DNA of 64,000 nt from Sipunculus nudus (lineage: Eukaryota; Annelida; Sipuncula; Golfingiida; Sipunculidae), in the NCBI GenBank assembly GCA_026874595.1, contig CM049317.1, positions 22,332,882-22,396,881 of the forward strand, written 5' to 3'. This document shows, one piece after another, positions 11,936 to 24,875 of the stretch. A model generated the notes under the pieces. The model had not been told where the DNA came from, did not search any database, and worked only from the letters and a program-made list of their open reading frames with translations. Both the position numbers and the translations under genes were made by a program. Each line of letters starts with the position of its first letter. Within the stretch, counting starts at the first letter, position 1.

Positions 11936-11957
11936 ACATGAATAGTGAATTTTTGCT

Positions 11958-11958
<1 letters not shown>

Positions 11959-12022
<64 letters not shown>
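11959..12022. repeat. (TA)32 microsatellite
   Basis: Uninterrupted TA dinucleotides. The open frames through it are artefacts. Confidence 0.95.
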
Positions 12023-12023
<1 letters not shown>

Positions 12024-12172
12024 GCATGAATTAATGACAGACGGCAAATACTACCAATCGAAATATATTGATCATGTCAGAAAAGCGTTTCGTTTCAACG
12101 GTGACGACTCAAATGTCAGTGAAAGTATCAAATCCTCCCAGTGTACAGATATGAGGTAACTTAATGCCAGCA

Positions 12173-12173
<1 letters not shown>

Positions 12174-12233
<60 letters not shown>
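12174..12233. repeat. (TA)30 microsatellite
   Basis: A second TA run about 150 bp after the first. It could extrude as a cruciform. Confidence 0.95.
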
Positions 12234-12235
<2 letters not shown>

Positions 12236-12434
12236 AAAACAACACAAATATATACTTCAAGTATTCCCTGTAGTTGTAATAAACAAATGTCAAGGTATGG
12301 TGAGTAATATATGATCAGACCCTTAAACATAATAAAATATAATACTAGCGTGCAATTATGGTAATGTCATAAGTCACTTTTACTTACAAAGTATCACTAA
12401 TACTCATATATTATCAGAAATATATATTTTTTCT

Positions 12435-12570
12435 TCGATCATTCCCGAGCTATCCTGAAGATTTCATCAAAATCCATCCATAACTTTTTGACAAATCTTG
12501 TTAACAGACAAACAAATGAACCACAACCCACAAAAACATAACCCCTGCCGCTTAGTGGAGGTAATAGGCA
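12435..12570 (-). repeat. R2 repeat (minus)
   Basis: 'gagctatcctgaagatttcatc', 'atccataactttttgac', 'gttaacagacaaacaaatga' and 'cataacccctgccgcttagtgg' form the most complete R2 copy. Confidence 0.65.
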
Positions 12571-13100
12571 GTAGAGTCGAATATATTTGCAGGCTATAGC
12601 TAATATTTCTTATATGTGCGGTATGCGGGATGCGGAAAGCGTATAAAATCGGTACATCCATTGGGAAATAAAGAAGGTGAGATTCCTCATGCGCGGGCCC
12701 GGCAAGCGGAATGCTTAAATATCCGGCCAAAATGATTGCTACATTTGGCGAAATTTTAAGTTTCTGGATGTTATGAAGGGCAACACAGAGAAAAAATGCC
12801 ATGCAGGTTCAAATGAAATCTCACAACACACATTCCATATTCCGTGGATAAGTTTCATATTAAAACAGAGCCCGGGACTATAAAAAACAACGACAAGCAA
12901 CCGTGGTGCCCCTGTTTTACGTTGATTTACTGACACCTTTCAGAGAGACGGCACGTATACGGGCAATTACGTCATTGTGCTTTATGACGTCACGACTCTC
13001 TCTAAAATGGCCCTTTCGTCACCTGCTAAACGTCCCAGTGTAAGCAAATATGCAATAGACTCCCTAATAACAACACAGCTCATTTACGCATGGATCGGTC
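12571..13100. other. no feature recognised
   Basis: A 111-codon minus-strand frame (12467-12802) overlaps R2 and has no recognisable family. 'gtcattgtgctttatgacgtcacgact' at about 12970 is repeated at about 13285. Confidence 0.4.
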
Positions 13101-13104
13101 CAAA

Positions 13105-13590
13105 ATTTAATCAATTGTTCCTTGTACCATTGCCGAGCCACCCTAAAAATTTCATCAAACAACAAACAATTAACAACTGTGGCCAGTCCCCCCACCCTCT
13201 CAATACCCCCCCCCCCCCCCCCCTCCGCCGCTGTACGTTGATTACCGACATCTCTCAGGGATACGGCACATACACATGGTGTGACGTCATTGTCCTCTGT
13301 GACGTCAAGACTCGCACCCCAAATATGGCCATATCGCCACTTGTCTATACAAATATATGCTACGGATCCCCCCCCCCCCATAAAACACTAAAACTCATTC
13401 CGGAGATATTTTAGCATTGATCGCCCAAAATATTTAATCAATTGTTCCTTATCGGGTTATCCTGAAAATTTCATCAAACTCCGTTGAGTACATTTTTTTC
13501 TGTTATCGTGCTAACAGACATACAGATAATCAGATAAACAACATACGCTGCCCAAAATATAACCCCCGCCGCTAGGCTTATTGGAGGTAA
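13105..13590 (-). repeat. two R2 copies separated by a poly-C run
   Basis: R2 blocks ('caattgttcctt', 'cctgaaaatttcatcaaa', 'gctaacagacatacag', 'ataacccccgccgctagg') occur at 13105-13175 (partial) and 13430-13590. A poly-C run (13207-13222) and a second C-run (13371-13379) lie between. 'gtgacgtcattgtcctctgtgacgtcaag' (about 13280) repeats a CRE-like TGACGTCA motif, which is probably incidental. Confidence 0.6.
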
Positions 13591-13599
13591 AATTCAATT

Positions 13600-14070
13600 T
13601 GCTCCCTAATTATATTTGTTAGCATTTCTCGTTTATCTTATCGGAACATATTTGGAACGGATCCTGTTATTCCAGGGTTGGCACGAATATACCGAAGTTT
13701 CAACTGTGTGCGCGCTGTGTTATGGAAGGTGGCAATCAACTTATCCTTGTTACTGCGTTTCTTATTGGCAATATACTGCAGAAAGGCCCATAGGAACCTC
13801 ACATCAAGCAACGCAGCATCGATTTGACTTCATTTGCTTGGCTGCTTTGCTGTGGCAGTCGCGCTCAATCCCGACTTTTTGTTGCTCCCCCGGAATCAGC
13901 GGTGAAAAAAACTGGCAAAAGTATCCTGTAATAAATGTGTTTGTCAATTTATTCTTACACAGATATTCCAAATTCTAGCCTATGCAAAATGAGAAACAGA
14001 CGATTAAATGAATACATAATTTTACAATAGATACTCCATAACCCTCGGGTGGTATTGTGCATGTAAACAT
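13600..14070 (+). repeat. four-copy core, copy 3
   Basis: 'cctcacatcaagcaacgc', 'atcgatttgacttcatttgc' and 'ttggctgctttgctgtggcag' match copies 1, 2 and 4. The 120-codon frame 13616-13978 runs through it but is not conserved in the other copies. Confidence 0.6.
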
Positions 14071-14460
14071 GTTTTGTTCTGAGGTCATTGTGTGCTTGTT
14101 TGCCTGCTGGTGAATATTAGAGTTAGTCTGCAGATTCGATACGCAAACTTTAGTGATGCCCTTACAGATTGAATTGATGAAAACGTAAGGAAACCTTTTT
14201 ATGAAATAATGTCATATTTGAACATTTATTTGAGGCTACTAAATGTTTATCTAAGAGAAGCATGGATATGATTTCATTAAACATACAGAGCGCAGATATC
14301 CGTTATCAAGTTGAATTTAATACGATACAATAGATAAAATAGAATAACGCGTGAGCGGAAATGTTATGTATTGTTAATAAACAGTTGACCTACTTACCGA
14401 ATGTAAACGGAAGGAAAATTTACACAAAATTAATTAAGTCAGACAGAAAACATTTATCAT
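14071..14460. other. no feature recognised
   Basis: AT-rich, nothing seen. Confidence 0.5.
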
Positions 14461-15300
14461 TTGCGACACATTGATAAACGAATGATCAATGTTGCGTATT
14501 GTAAAATGGTGGATGTGTTTGTAATCAATGACATTTGTATTTTATGGGTAGGTGGCATTGAAAACGTACTAATCAAGGCCCTGTAAAGACAACATTACTG
14601 CAAAAAAAGTAGATAATGAAATTGAAGTAACATTTAGTCTATTAACTATAGATGAAATAACTTGAACCTTTCATTGAAAAAGGCCAGAAAAAAAACCCGG
14701 ATCCAACCGCACACGGGCCGTTCTTTTTGTTCATGACCACATGTTTATTAGGTGGGCGCTCCAATTTATTCTAAACACATTCTACAAGGACATCTGGCGA
14801 AGATCCAGACGAACAGGAGTTTTGCATCTAGTTACCTTTCAGCCTTTAACATACATTTTCCACAGTTCGGTATTATGTACGCGGAGTAAGACAGATATAT
14901 CCATTCTGTCGAAAAAGTAGTGCTCAGCTCCATTTAAAGAAAATCCATAACCATAGTGGCGTTTCTCGTTTTATCGTGATTACCTCTGGACTTATCAATT
15001 TGCTGCCCGGTGTGGCATGTATTTTACAGTGATGTCACTATGTAAGGACAATCTTCCGTCGGTTAGAGACAAATAAAATATCCCCGCAACACAGTTTCAT
15101 ATTGACAATATAACGCAGACACATCCATGGGGACCGCACATCAACCAACACTGCATCGAATTGACTTCGTTTGCCTGGCTGCTTTGCCATGGTAGTCGCG
15201 ATCATCCAGACCTGTTTTTGTTGCTCTCTCGAAACCAGGGCAAGGAGAATGGGAAAAAATCTTCATAATAAATTTGGTTGTCATTTTATTCTTGTTCTAG
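14461..15300 (+). repeat. four-copy core, copy 4
   Basis: 'ggatgtgtttgtaatcaatgac' (about 14510) and 'ccatggggaccgcacatcaacc...atcgaattgacttcg' (15125-15170) are followed by 'ctggctgctttgccatgg'. The order and spacing match the other three copies. Confidence 0.6.
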
Positions 15301-17398
15301 TCCGTGGCTCCTATTGTAAAAATATATAATGCAGGCAACGGAAAAAATAGAACAGTAACTAAATATCTATTGAAGGCATTTTCTAATTTGATGGCAATTT
15401 CCCTTAATCTTGACCACGAATTTAAATATATTCCTAATGCTAGATATCGGAGTCGCTGAATAAAGATTACATAATTATTTTAAGGGCGCGAATTACATTG
15501 AACTGAAGAAATTGCGAATAGAAGAAAACTTTCATTGCCGATATGTATTATGTAATAGCAATACATGTTTTCACTATATTAAAGTATCTATAAAGAGGTA
15601 CGTTTTATATTTCAGATTGATTTCAAATTAAGTGGAACTCAGGAGAATACTATGAGAACTGATACCTCACTCAAGAAGATAATGATTGAAATACAAAGCC
15701 TTTAACCTTCAATAGGTTCATTTTATTCAAAATCAATATAAAATTCCTAAATCACCCAAGCAGTTGGAATTATCTATAAGCAGATATACAGAAATAACAA
15801 AAAGTAATTATGCATCTGTTTATATATTTGATCCCTTCCAACATTTATTTTGTTGTCCTTAGTTTAGGGTCCTTCAATCCATAATTTAATCACCGAGATC
15901 CATTGATAAGATATTATCACAAGCAAACATAAATCCATAGGGCTAAAACATAACAGGGTAAGGTTTGTATCGAATTTATGCAATCATATATCAGTTCTGT
16001 GGCATAACATGTTTGAAAATAAACGTCTAATATTTTTATCAGACACTTCTTTGGCCTGTCGGCATTATGTATGTGAAACATTTTGTGCGGACCACAACTA
16101 CTCAGATGGATAATGCTTCCGATTTGTTCAACGTGTCCATTGGATATATCGAAATTAATATTTCCTCTGAGGTTTTCATCATGAAGAAAATCTCCAGTAA
16201 GCAGTCAAAGATAAAATGCTAGGTAAAGAGTCAGTAGAGACATGAAAGAGGTAGAGAGCATACAGAAGGTTATTACATATAAAGGAGTGAGCCCATAGCG
16301 GAGGAGACCATGTTTTAAGGAAACCATAATCGATTAAAATAATAATTTATCTAATCTTCTTTTATAAGAATAATAAGAATGTGTGGGTAGGAATATTGAG
16401 ACAGCAATATACATGCTGTCAGTCTTAAGAACTAGTTTTATTCCATAACATATGTGCTAACGAATTCAACCAGACGGAATAATGTTGGGAATGGAAAGAC
16501 ACGGGCAAACATTTATACTCTGTTCAGCATCGTTTACGGAATAGCAGTTCAAATGTGTGCAACATATACAGACGGCTTCTGCGGTATATGTACACTTTAT
16601 ATGTACTGATTTTGGACACATGTAACTGGCGTTTCGTTTATTTACTCTGTCTGGTTCGAAAGAGTTATTTGCGTTGAAGGCATGGGTGTCCACAAGTGAA
16701 AGTTGATTTCGTCATGCAAACGATACGCTTTATCAGCCGTCGACCCCAAAAACTGTCAAAGTATGGGCAGATCCATGGCGAATTTAGGAAAAGGAAAGGT
16801 TAAACCTAGGAGGAATTATCAGAACACATGCAAAAAAGTCCCCTGGTCCGGAAAAAAGGAGGGGGGGGGGGAGGGGGGGGGGGGCAGGCGTAAAAAAAAA
16901 GGAGTTCGGACCCATTTGAACCACCGCCCCCTTTTATCCGCTTCTGCAAAGAATGTTCGGGTGCACTGACCGGCATGCTAAATTATTGATTCAAGCACGT
17001 GATCCCAAAACACGATCCCCAATATATGTGAACAGTAGATGATATATCTTGCCACCTGTATATCGGTCCTTATCACATTGGCTGCTTGATCGGAAGTTCT
17101 TAGCTTATTTTGAGAAATGGAAATCGGATTACATGGGAAGGTTTGTATATTGATGTACGCCTAACAGCTGTTGGAAGTTAGTTACGTAGAAAATATCGAT
17201 GTAACGCTCCAAGTGACAGAAACACTATACTGTGTCACGGTCTCTCTAGCAGACCTTTAAAACGCAAAACAGCAATGCACGTAATGTCGTTCGGCATGAC
17301 AAGTGATAAAATTATATAAAAATCATTATCATGGTCATCAAAACACCCTCAGTAGAGCGCACACCCCCGCCAAATAAACTGGTCTTATCCACATAATT
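15301..17398. other. no gene; G-rich run
   Basis: AT-rich with a purine run dominated by G (about 16859-16888) followed by poly-A. The Gly/Lys-rich open frame over it (16703-16969) is a low-complexity artefact. Nothing else is recognised. Confidence 0.5.

Positions 17399-17444
<46 letters not shown>
17399..17444. repeat. (TA)n microsatellite
   Basis: Uninterrupted TA run flanked by the short inverted pair 'cataattcc' / 'gaattatgtg'. Confidence 0.9.
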
Positions 17445-17620
17445 TGAATTATGTGGTTTATGTGTTCATAATGTTTGCGTATTTCTCCTTAGAAAATAGC
17501 AAACAAACAAACATACGCGTAATACCATAACCTTCTTCGCTGAGCAAATAATGCAGAACAAATAAAAAAAAATTCATAGCATTTCTCTTAAGCTAATTAG
17601 CATTACCTACTGATTATGGT

Positions 17621-17860
17621 ACAGATATAACATAATAAACATAATATTAAAAATAAGATAATAAACGTAATATCAGTAATACGAAAATAATATAATAGTT
17701 ACAGATATTACATAATAAACATAATATTAATAATAAGATAATAAACGTAACATCAGTAATAAGAAAATAAAATAATAGTTACAGATATAACATAATAAAC
17801 ATAATATTAATAATAAGATAATTAACGTAATACCAATAATAAGAAATTATTATAATAGTT
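17621..17860 (+). repeat. three 80-bp tandem units
   Basis: 'acagatataacataataaac' recurs exactly every 80 bp (17621, 17701, 17781). The units differ at only a few positions each. AT-rich, non-coding. Confidence 0.9.
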
Positions 17861-18979
17861 ATACAAAACTAATTTTGACAATTCTCATACTTTAGAAGAA
17901 TCACTATGCATACGTTATAGTTCACGAAATGGTATAATCAGGCACTGAAGATTAGGGTTCTGTCTATACAAACTCACGTGTAAAAAAGATCAGACGGCGC
18001 CTGTATCCAGACACATGGAAAGTAGCAGTACAACAATGGGGGTAAATCAGCCACTTAACCATCCTGTAATCAGAAGCAATGCAAACCTTATCTGTCTTAC
18101 GTCGCTTATTAAATTGAGCTCTTTTGTGAGAGGGGCCCCAATTCCCGGTCACGTGTATGACTGTGATACAGGATGAGACAATCATACATCCGAAGATTTA
18201 GAAGAGAATAGAACCAATTCAAATCATGAACTACTGTAATCGCCATTGGTTCCGAGATGTCCGGATGTCTGCGACGTCTTTCTGTTTTCGAACACTTAAA
18301 TTTTCTTACTGCTTGATTTCATTATTAAGAAACCTCCTGTGAGACATGTGCGGTTGAGTAGTAATTGAAGACCATTTATCATATGCATAAGCAACCACAC
18401 GTCCAATGTCAAATGTCGCTGACAAAGCGTTGTGTCCTATATAGACATTAATAAAAGAATCCGCTTTATGTAGCACGATTGGCTTAAGTTCCTGTATCTA
18501 CAAGCAATCCAAACGTTAATTTAAATTTATAAAATTCTCCGTAAAGTATGCATTATTTTAAACCTGACTGAGTGTTATTTCTGAAGATATGCATATTTTG
18601 TAATTTTTATTCACTTGCACATGATTTTGTAATATTTTGAACATTTTATTTTCTTAAAGGTAAATAATTTCTCAAAGCCTATTATTTTTTCCTCTATTTT
18701 GTTCCTACCTTCCTTCTTTAAACTGAAATCTTAAAATTTAATTTCAATTTAAAATTACATTTTTCAGCAAGATATTGTTCTGGGGATTTAAAATAGCTTT
18801 TTTTTTAAAAAAACACTTTTTTTTCAAAATGTTAAAATATCAAGTTAAACAAAAATGAAAGTGAAATAATATGTATATCATCATGAAAGAAACTGTACCA
18901 GGCTAACGTAACATATACTATATTGGATCTAACATAATAGTAAACGAATCATGCTGTATTATGATGTAATACAGATATC
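17861..18979. other. no feature recognised
   Basis: AT-rich; no gene or repeat is seen. Confidence 0.5.
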
Positions 18980-19075
18980 AATCCTTGGTTACAAAATGGT
19001 TATAGGTAGGTTATCCGGTACGTTTGCTTTTCATTATGTACCGGGTAACCTATAACCATTATGTAACCCTGGATT
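18980..19075. repeat. imperfect inverted repeat (hairpin)
   Basis: The left arm 'ggttacaaaatggttatagg...ggttatccggta' (18986-19020) pairs with the right arm 'taccgggtaacctataacca...' (19038-19075) across a ~17-nt loop. It could be a tiny fold-back element. Confidence 0.75.
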
Positions 19076-19950
19076 ACCCACACAACATAAAAGTTGTATA
19101 CCGGTATGAACTAAACATTTTCATTCAGGCTTACCTGATGATTCCAGGAACATGTTGCACGAAACTGCGTAGTAGTAAAAATGTTTGACAAAGTTTGATT
19201 CCTCTATATTTTAATAATTGTAAAGCTCTGGTGTCATGCCTTTGAGCACTCTTTCAGTTGTTTATTGCAGAAAACATGTAGATTAAATTATATATATATA
19301 TATATATACATTAATTTGAGTAGTTTGATTATATCCTTTGATTGAAAGATAACAAAAAATGACCAATAATGTTTTATTGATTATATTTTGTAACCGTGAA
19401 AGGTGCTTCATAGAAGTATACTCAAAATATTGACCGAGTGAATTCAGTCTTACTTGTACATCACGCCCCCAAGGTCAGTTTAATGGCTTTGATGTTGACA
19501 CTAATTTGTTGCATAAGCTTCTGTTTATATGCTTTTCGCTGTTTACTTATATCCGCCTTATTCAATAATATTTTGTCGGGATAATATCGTAACTTCTTTT
19601 CATGTACATACGTAATCAATTATGCAAAAAGGTAATCGGTTTAATCGACTGTGAAAGAGAACGACCATTTGATAATATCGATTAATTGACATTCTATTAT
19701 TTTATATATATCTATATGTATACTATATATTTTGGTGAATACCAAAATTAAGATAAAAACACTAGACTTTTGTGTTTACAAAATAGATTTGTATATAAAA
19801 GGTGTTGTTCAATTTCTCAGTGCTCCATTAAACATTAACGATCTATACGACACATCATTGTCTATACAATTCGCCTTGCAATACTCTTTACTTGAACCTA
19901 AACATAGCGTCGGCACCTGACGGTAAAAAAAGTAAACTACACGGGGTGTT
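19076..19950. other. no feature recognised
   Basis: Contains a short (TA)n run at 19291-19309. A 62-codon frame at 19732-19920 has no recognisable identity. Confidence 0.5.
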
Positions 19951-19955
19951 CGAAA

Positions 19956-20023
19956 TAGCGCGGGTTTTTTAATTAAGCGCAAATCACGCTCCCGCGAAAA
20001 GCGCGAAAATAAAAAACCCGCTA
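19956..20023. repeat. hairpin element with GCGGGTTTTTTA arms
   Basis: 'tagcgcgggtttttta' (19956-19971) is complementary to 'taaaaaacccgcta' (20010-20023). The loop contains 'gcgcaaatcacgctcccgcg'. It resembles a miniature inverted-repeat element. Confidence 0.6.
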
Positions 20024-21334
20024 AAAAACACTTCCACAGTATATTATGGACTGGTCGGGGTTCTGTCTGATGAAGCTAGTTGATGTAACAGAAGACGTTT
20101 ATTAGTAAATAATGATTTAGGTAATTTCCCTGTTTTACGTGACAGTGTAGCCGTCTCAGGACGAGTAATGATGAGACCCCGCAGCTGCGAGTTAATCTCA
20201 CGTTACAGCAATAAACGGGAATAAAACCTGAAGCGTACTGGCCTGAAGGAGGTCAGCTGCTATATAGAGCGGCAAGTGTTTGCGGCTGTCATTTGCGCCT
20301 TGTAGGCTATGCTCCATATATGGTGCATATGTTCCCATTGAAAATGATACTATGGGCAACGCTTTGATGTAATGTACGGTATAAGCTTAAACGGTCTCTC
20401 AGATTGGCGATCACCATATTTGGATATTGGAACATTCCCAGAGGGACCTGAGATGAAATCGACAAACTCCACGAAGCAGACGACCGTTTGAGGTTCACCT
20501 GTGACCTCAGTCACGTGGCAGAATCAGACGGTAGGCATTTCAGTGCAAGCCCTGTGGACACGCACTGCTACTCAGCAGGTTCCGTTAAACAACTCTATTA
20601 GGAACCAGCGGACTGTGGAAAACATATCCATTATTTATAATTTCTACAGACCGGTAAGTAACATTTATGCTTTGAACTGACTGTATGACACGAATGTTTA
20701 AATATAGATATTTTTGTGTCGTGTTTATAGTATTTTTCTGCTCGGTTTGTATTTTGTTTATGACACCCAGTGCGCTGGTATTACATTTCAGGATATGACA
20801 TATGTGTAATGGAATAGTCGTAATCTAATTGGACTATAAAGCAGTAATAAATTATGCTTTATGAAATATAATACATATAAATATTTGAATGGTGATCCAA
20901 TTCTGAGGTGGTCTAGCTAAATATAGTACATCAGCAACAGAAAGAGATATTATATGACAACTTCGCTGTTGTTGCTGTAGTTCACGATACCAACTTATAC
21001 ACATACATGGCAGTGGTAGCAATCGCCCCTCCAATACTTCAGCAGCAAATTAAGTACACGCAAGTAGGCTACAACTAGACAGCCTCTTTGCCGAAGAAAA
21101 TGTTTGATTCTCGAACCACCGCTGTGGTGCTTCAATTGTTACAATTTCTTTGTCCACACTTAGCCATAGGTTTATTAGCCATCGAATGTTGCACCTCATG
21201 GCATAACCTTAAACTGAGGGAAGAGAGACTAAAGGATGACATTCTTTAAATTAAGGTCCACTTCTAAATAAATCTCCTGTCACTATTACGTATTTACAGA
21301 AGAAAAATAAAAAATATATATATATATTCTATTA
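20024..21334. other. no feature recognised
   Basis: No gene or repeat relation identified. A TATA-like 'ctatatagag' near 20262 has nothing recognisable downstream. Confidence 0.45.
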
Positions 21335-21651
21335 GGCAAAAAAAAAAATAAATAAAAGGTATGGTTTTTAGGCACCGCCCGCGTAAATTTTAACCCCCCC
21401 CCCCCCGCATAAAACATTTTTATTTTGATTTTAATCTTTCAAGAAGATAAAATAATACAATTTTGATACAATTTCGTTTGTTATGTGGTACTTTTACCTG
21501 TTTGTCAAAAAAACCTGTTATTTTTATGCTTTTCCCTGATCATATGACATTTTTATCAAAACATACAAAAAAGGTAAAAAATAAAGTACCGCCCGCCCGC
21601 ATTGATTTCTGAAAAAAAGCCTGAGAACCGTCCCTTTTATTTTTTTTGGCC
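21335..21651 (+). mobile_element. MITE, copy 1 (34-bp TIR class)
   Basis: The ends 'ggcaaaaaaaa...aaaggtatggtttttaggc' and 'gcctgagaaccgtccctttta...ttttttggcc' are inverted repeats. The flank TTA (21332-21334) faces TCA (21652-21654), consistent with a decayed 3-bp TTA duplication. It is the reverse complement of the element at 21801-22137. No ORF; poly-C run at about 21396-21406. Confidence 0.75.
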
Positions 21652-21800
21652 TCAGATTGATTGCTCTTATGGAAACCTAAGGAAGCCTCACTCTTCCTCC
21701 CCAAATGGACCCTAACTGAGTTGGCGGCTACAATAATTATAATATTTAAATATTAATAATAGTTATTCGTTTTGCTGGTTGGATAAAGCGACACTACTTA

Positions 21801-22137
21801 GGCCAAAATAAAAAAAGGGTATGGTTCTCAGGCACTTTTTTTCGGAAATCAATGCGGGCGGGCGCTTTTTTTATTTTAAATTTTTTGGTATGTTTCGATT
21901 GAAATGTCAAATGATAAGGGAAAAGCATGAAAATAACAGTTTTATTTTGTTAAATAAGTAAAAGCACTACAAAACAAAGGAAATTGTATGGTTTTATCTT
22001 CTTGAAAGAAATGTCGGAGCGGTAGCAGCTCAAAATTGGAAAGTTTTTATTGAAAATCAAAATAAAAATTTTTGATGCGGGGGTTCAAAATTGATGCGGG
22101 CGGTGCCTGAGAACCATACCTTTAATTTTTTTTGGCC
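21801..22137 (-). mobile_element. MITE, copy 2, inverted relative to copy 1
   Basis: The TIRs 'ggccaaaataaaaaaaggg' / 'tttaattttttttggcc' are followed inward by 'tatggttctcaggca' and its complement. Perfect TTA target duplications sit at 21798-21800 and 22138-22140. A 3-bp TWA duplication is typical of PIF/Harbinger-type elements (family knowledge); the assignment is tentative. Confidence 0.8.
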
Positions 22138-24874
22138 TTACCATATTAAATTATCACATATTTCTTAATATTGCTGTCCAATCTTTACTGGTCGACCTTA
22201 TTTTCCGTTCAGTTAAACCATACATCGCTTGAAAATAAACTTACACGTACGAGCAGAGAGGAGGCCCAATGTACGGATAAAGTCAACCTAAACCCGGACT
22301 CCCCAGTAACAGTCATTCACGCTGGTGTCTCATAAATTTGGATCCACAAAAATTAGGTATTTTTCTAGAGTCAGAACTTCGGTGGCGGCTGATTCGGGGC
22401 CGTATCCGCTCTCCATTCATCTGAACAATAGGCATGGTTAACCTTTTTTTCCGTTCTCGGATGACCCAGATTTTATTGCGCTGTAATATTTCAAATTCTT
22501 CAAGTCCATTTCCCTTCAACTGTCGGGATCGGCCTAGATAAGCAGACAGGTAATCGCGGTTTCTCTCTCAGCCGAATGAAGACTTGAAAATAGGAGACGG
22601 AAGGTCTTACGCTGACCTATCTCTGTGCATTGCTGTGCCTGATATTTGGTAACAATGACATAAAGTTTAACAAATCAGCTTCAAGTTCCCATTATATTTA
22701 CCAATCAAAATAATTGCGAAATGACTATGTGTTCATCTTGTTCACTACGGGCCGATTTCCTGTCAGATTTTTTTCTATTTATTTTTTCCATACAAGGAAC
22801 TCGATGTTATTTGGAGCTCTCGACACTTCACTTTTTTCTCTATTTTTTCTCGAATATTACGTCACCAATGCAACTTGACAAGTATCTCTAAGAAAAATTT
22901 TTAAAATACCGTTAGCATCATTTTTTTTAAAGAAATAAATTAAAATAGCATGTATTAAAAGGTTTAAGTAACAACTGAAACAGACCATGAAGTCACACTT
23001 GCGCCGATGTGTCTCTGTTTCCCTGGAATATTGAAACTTTGCCGGTTAGGCCTTTTTATAAAAGGTTTCAGTGAAAACTCCCCTTTCTCGCGATTCTTGG
23101 ATATAAGAAGAAAGCCATCAAGTCATTCGTAGATCGATTTGAATTTATGAAAGTTTCTGTTTCAGATGACTTTAAATATGCTTCAGTTGTCTGAAAAATA
23201 TGTGAAGTCATATAAACCACACATGCACAGCCACTGAAAATTTAGAACCCGTCTCCCTCAACCAAACATTTTTACATTATCCATGTTTTTTTTTCTTATG
23301 TGTTATCTTCTTTGTAATCGTTGTCCTGTAGTTTCCTAGCTTGTCTTTGATAGTGTTTTCTGCTATTATTTTTCTTTGTCCAGCTCATATTAATGTTTCC
23401 CGGTATAGCTCAGATAATACATGGCTTGAATTTCCCCTTGACATAAATTGTATTCTGACCCAGTAAGTCAAGGGCTCCAGAGATCTTTCTTCACAAAGTT
23501 GCATCATGTTGAAATGTAGCTATGAACGTAGAGACGGGTGCAGCATTTTGGAAAAGAAGAAAATATTGATTTAAGAGGTTTCAAGGAGCAAAACATTGGT
23601 TTATATCCGCAGAAAAAATGATGTGGAGGGGAAAATGTAGGGGACCTTTGGACCCCACCCTCTGGATTAACTTTTAGTCCCACAATTCTAGGTACCTTCT
23701 GATATATAGTGAATGCGTACTATCCGTCGGTTCGTTTTGTTCTGCGAATGCGGCAGACTTACTAACCTACAGCGCTCAAAAATGCCATTTATGTGGGTTT
23801 TGATTGTGATAGATTTGACCATGACGCACACAATAATTTGGTACATAGTAACACAGCACTATGTATGCTACAACTATAGCAACTAGTCAAACATTAGTCC
23901 AGAACTGGACTGTTTGTTGCCTATATGAAATCTGACATCTGTGTGTTACGGTGCAGCACAGACATCGGATTATAATACACAATCCGGCTCTGGACTAGTC
24001 AAATATATCCATACAATTTAATAAGCATTTGTATATTAAATGCCTGTAGCGCCTGTTTTTTTTTACCTTCGCAGTTATAAACCTTACATTACATATATTA
24101 TCTATTATACATCAATCTGCGAACACATTTTAATTACCTATGCATGAACACCCTCAGTCCGTGATGTCTTTTTATATATGTATTAGCTGTAACCTGGCGT
24201 CATCGGCCATCATGTTTTTTACATGTTAGTATCTGTGTTTAATATTAGATGCACTATATAACCAAACTTAACCATACATATCAGGCATTATCCACTAAGG
24301 ACGTTTTTGTAGATTTTTCCCACTTGTAAATGACGGAACCTCACTGTGTAAGATGATTGCCATTCACTTTGTATTAAACAAAATGTTGCATATTCCCAAT
24401 ATATTTGATATGTTAAATAGAAGATAGATAATTTTGTATATCTCTGCAATGTCCGCAACAGCGTTCCCGGCTCAAGAGGAGTCACGTTAACTTAAATGTG
24501 CATTATGTTTTGTAAAATTATACCATAAAGATGATAAGATGGTGTTCCTCTAACGTTTTGTAGATTTTAATTTATAACAATAACATTGGTGCATGTTCAA
24601 AAACATTAAACTATTATTTTATGATACAAAGTCAAAAGTGCAACCTTAGGTACCAATAAAATTGTGGCAGCCAGCGTTGTTAAATATTTATAAGAAAAGT
24701 GTATAGGTACTTAATATTGTTAAAATGTAATAAAGGTTCAAAGACTGATACACTCAAAGAGTGTACCTACTATCCATCACTGTTTGATGCAAAAAGAAAT
24801 CCCCTGAAAATCAAAAAGGACTATTCATGATTTATGTGACAGCACCATGTACTTAAAGGGTCCATTCACGCTAA
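22138..24874. other. no feature recognised
   Basis: AT-rich sequence without a recognisable gene or repeat. Confidence 0.45.
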
Positions 24875-24875
24875 G

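Noticed and set aside
12467-12802. 111-codon minus-strand open frame
   Set aside because: It overlaps an R2 repeat and has no domain or conservation.
13270-13310. Paired TGACGTCA motifs as a CRE enhancer
   Set aside because: Two matches near C-runs with no promoter or gene nearby; chance or repeat-borne.
12977-13414. 145-codon plus-strand open frame
   Set aside because: It runs through R2 repeats and two poly-C tracts (Pro runs) and has no known domain.
13616-13978. 120-codon open frame that could be a gene
   Set aside because: It lies on the four-copy core, and the frame is broken in the other three copies.
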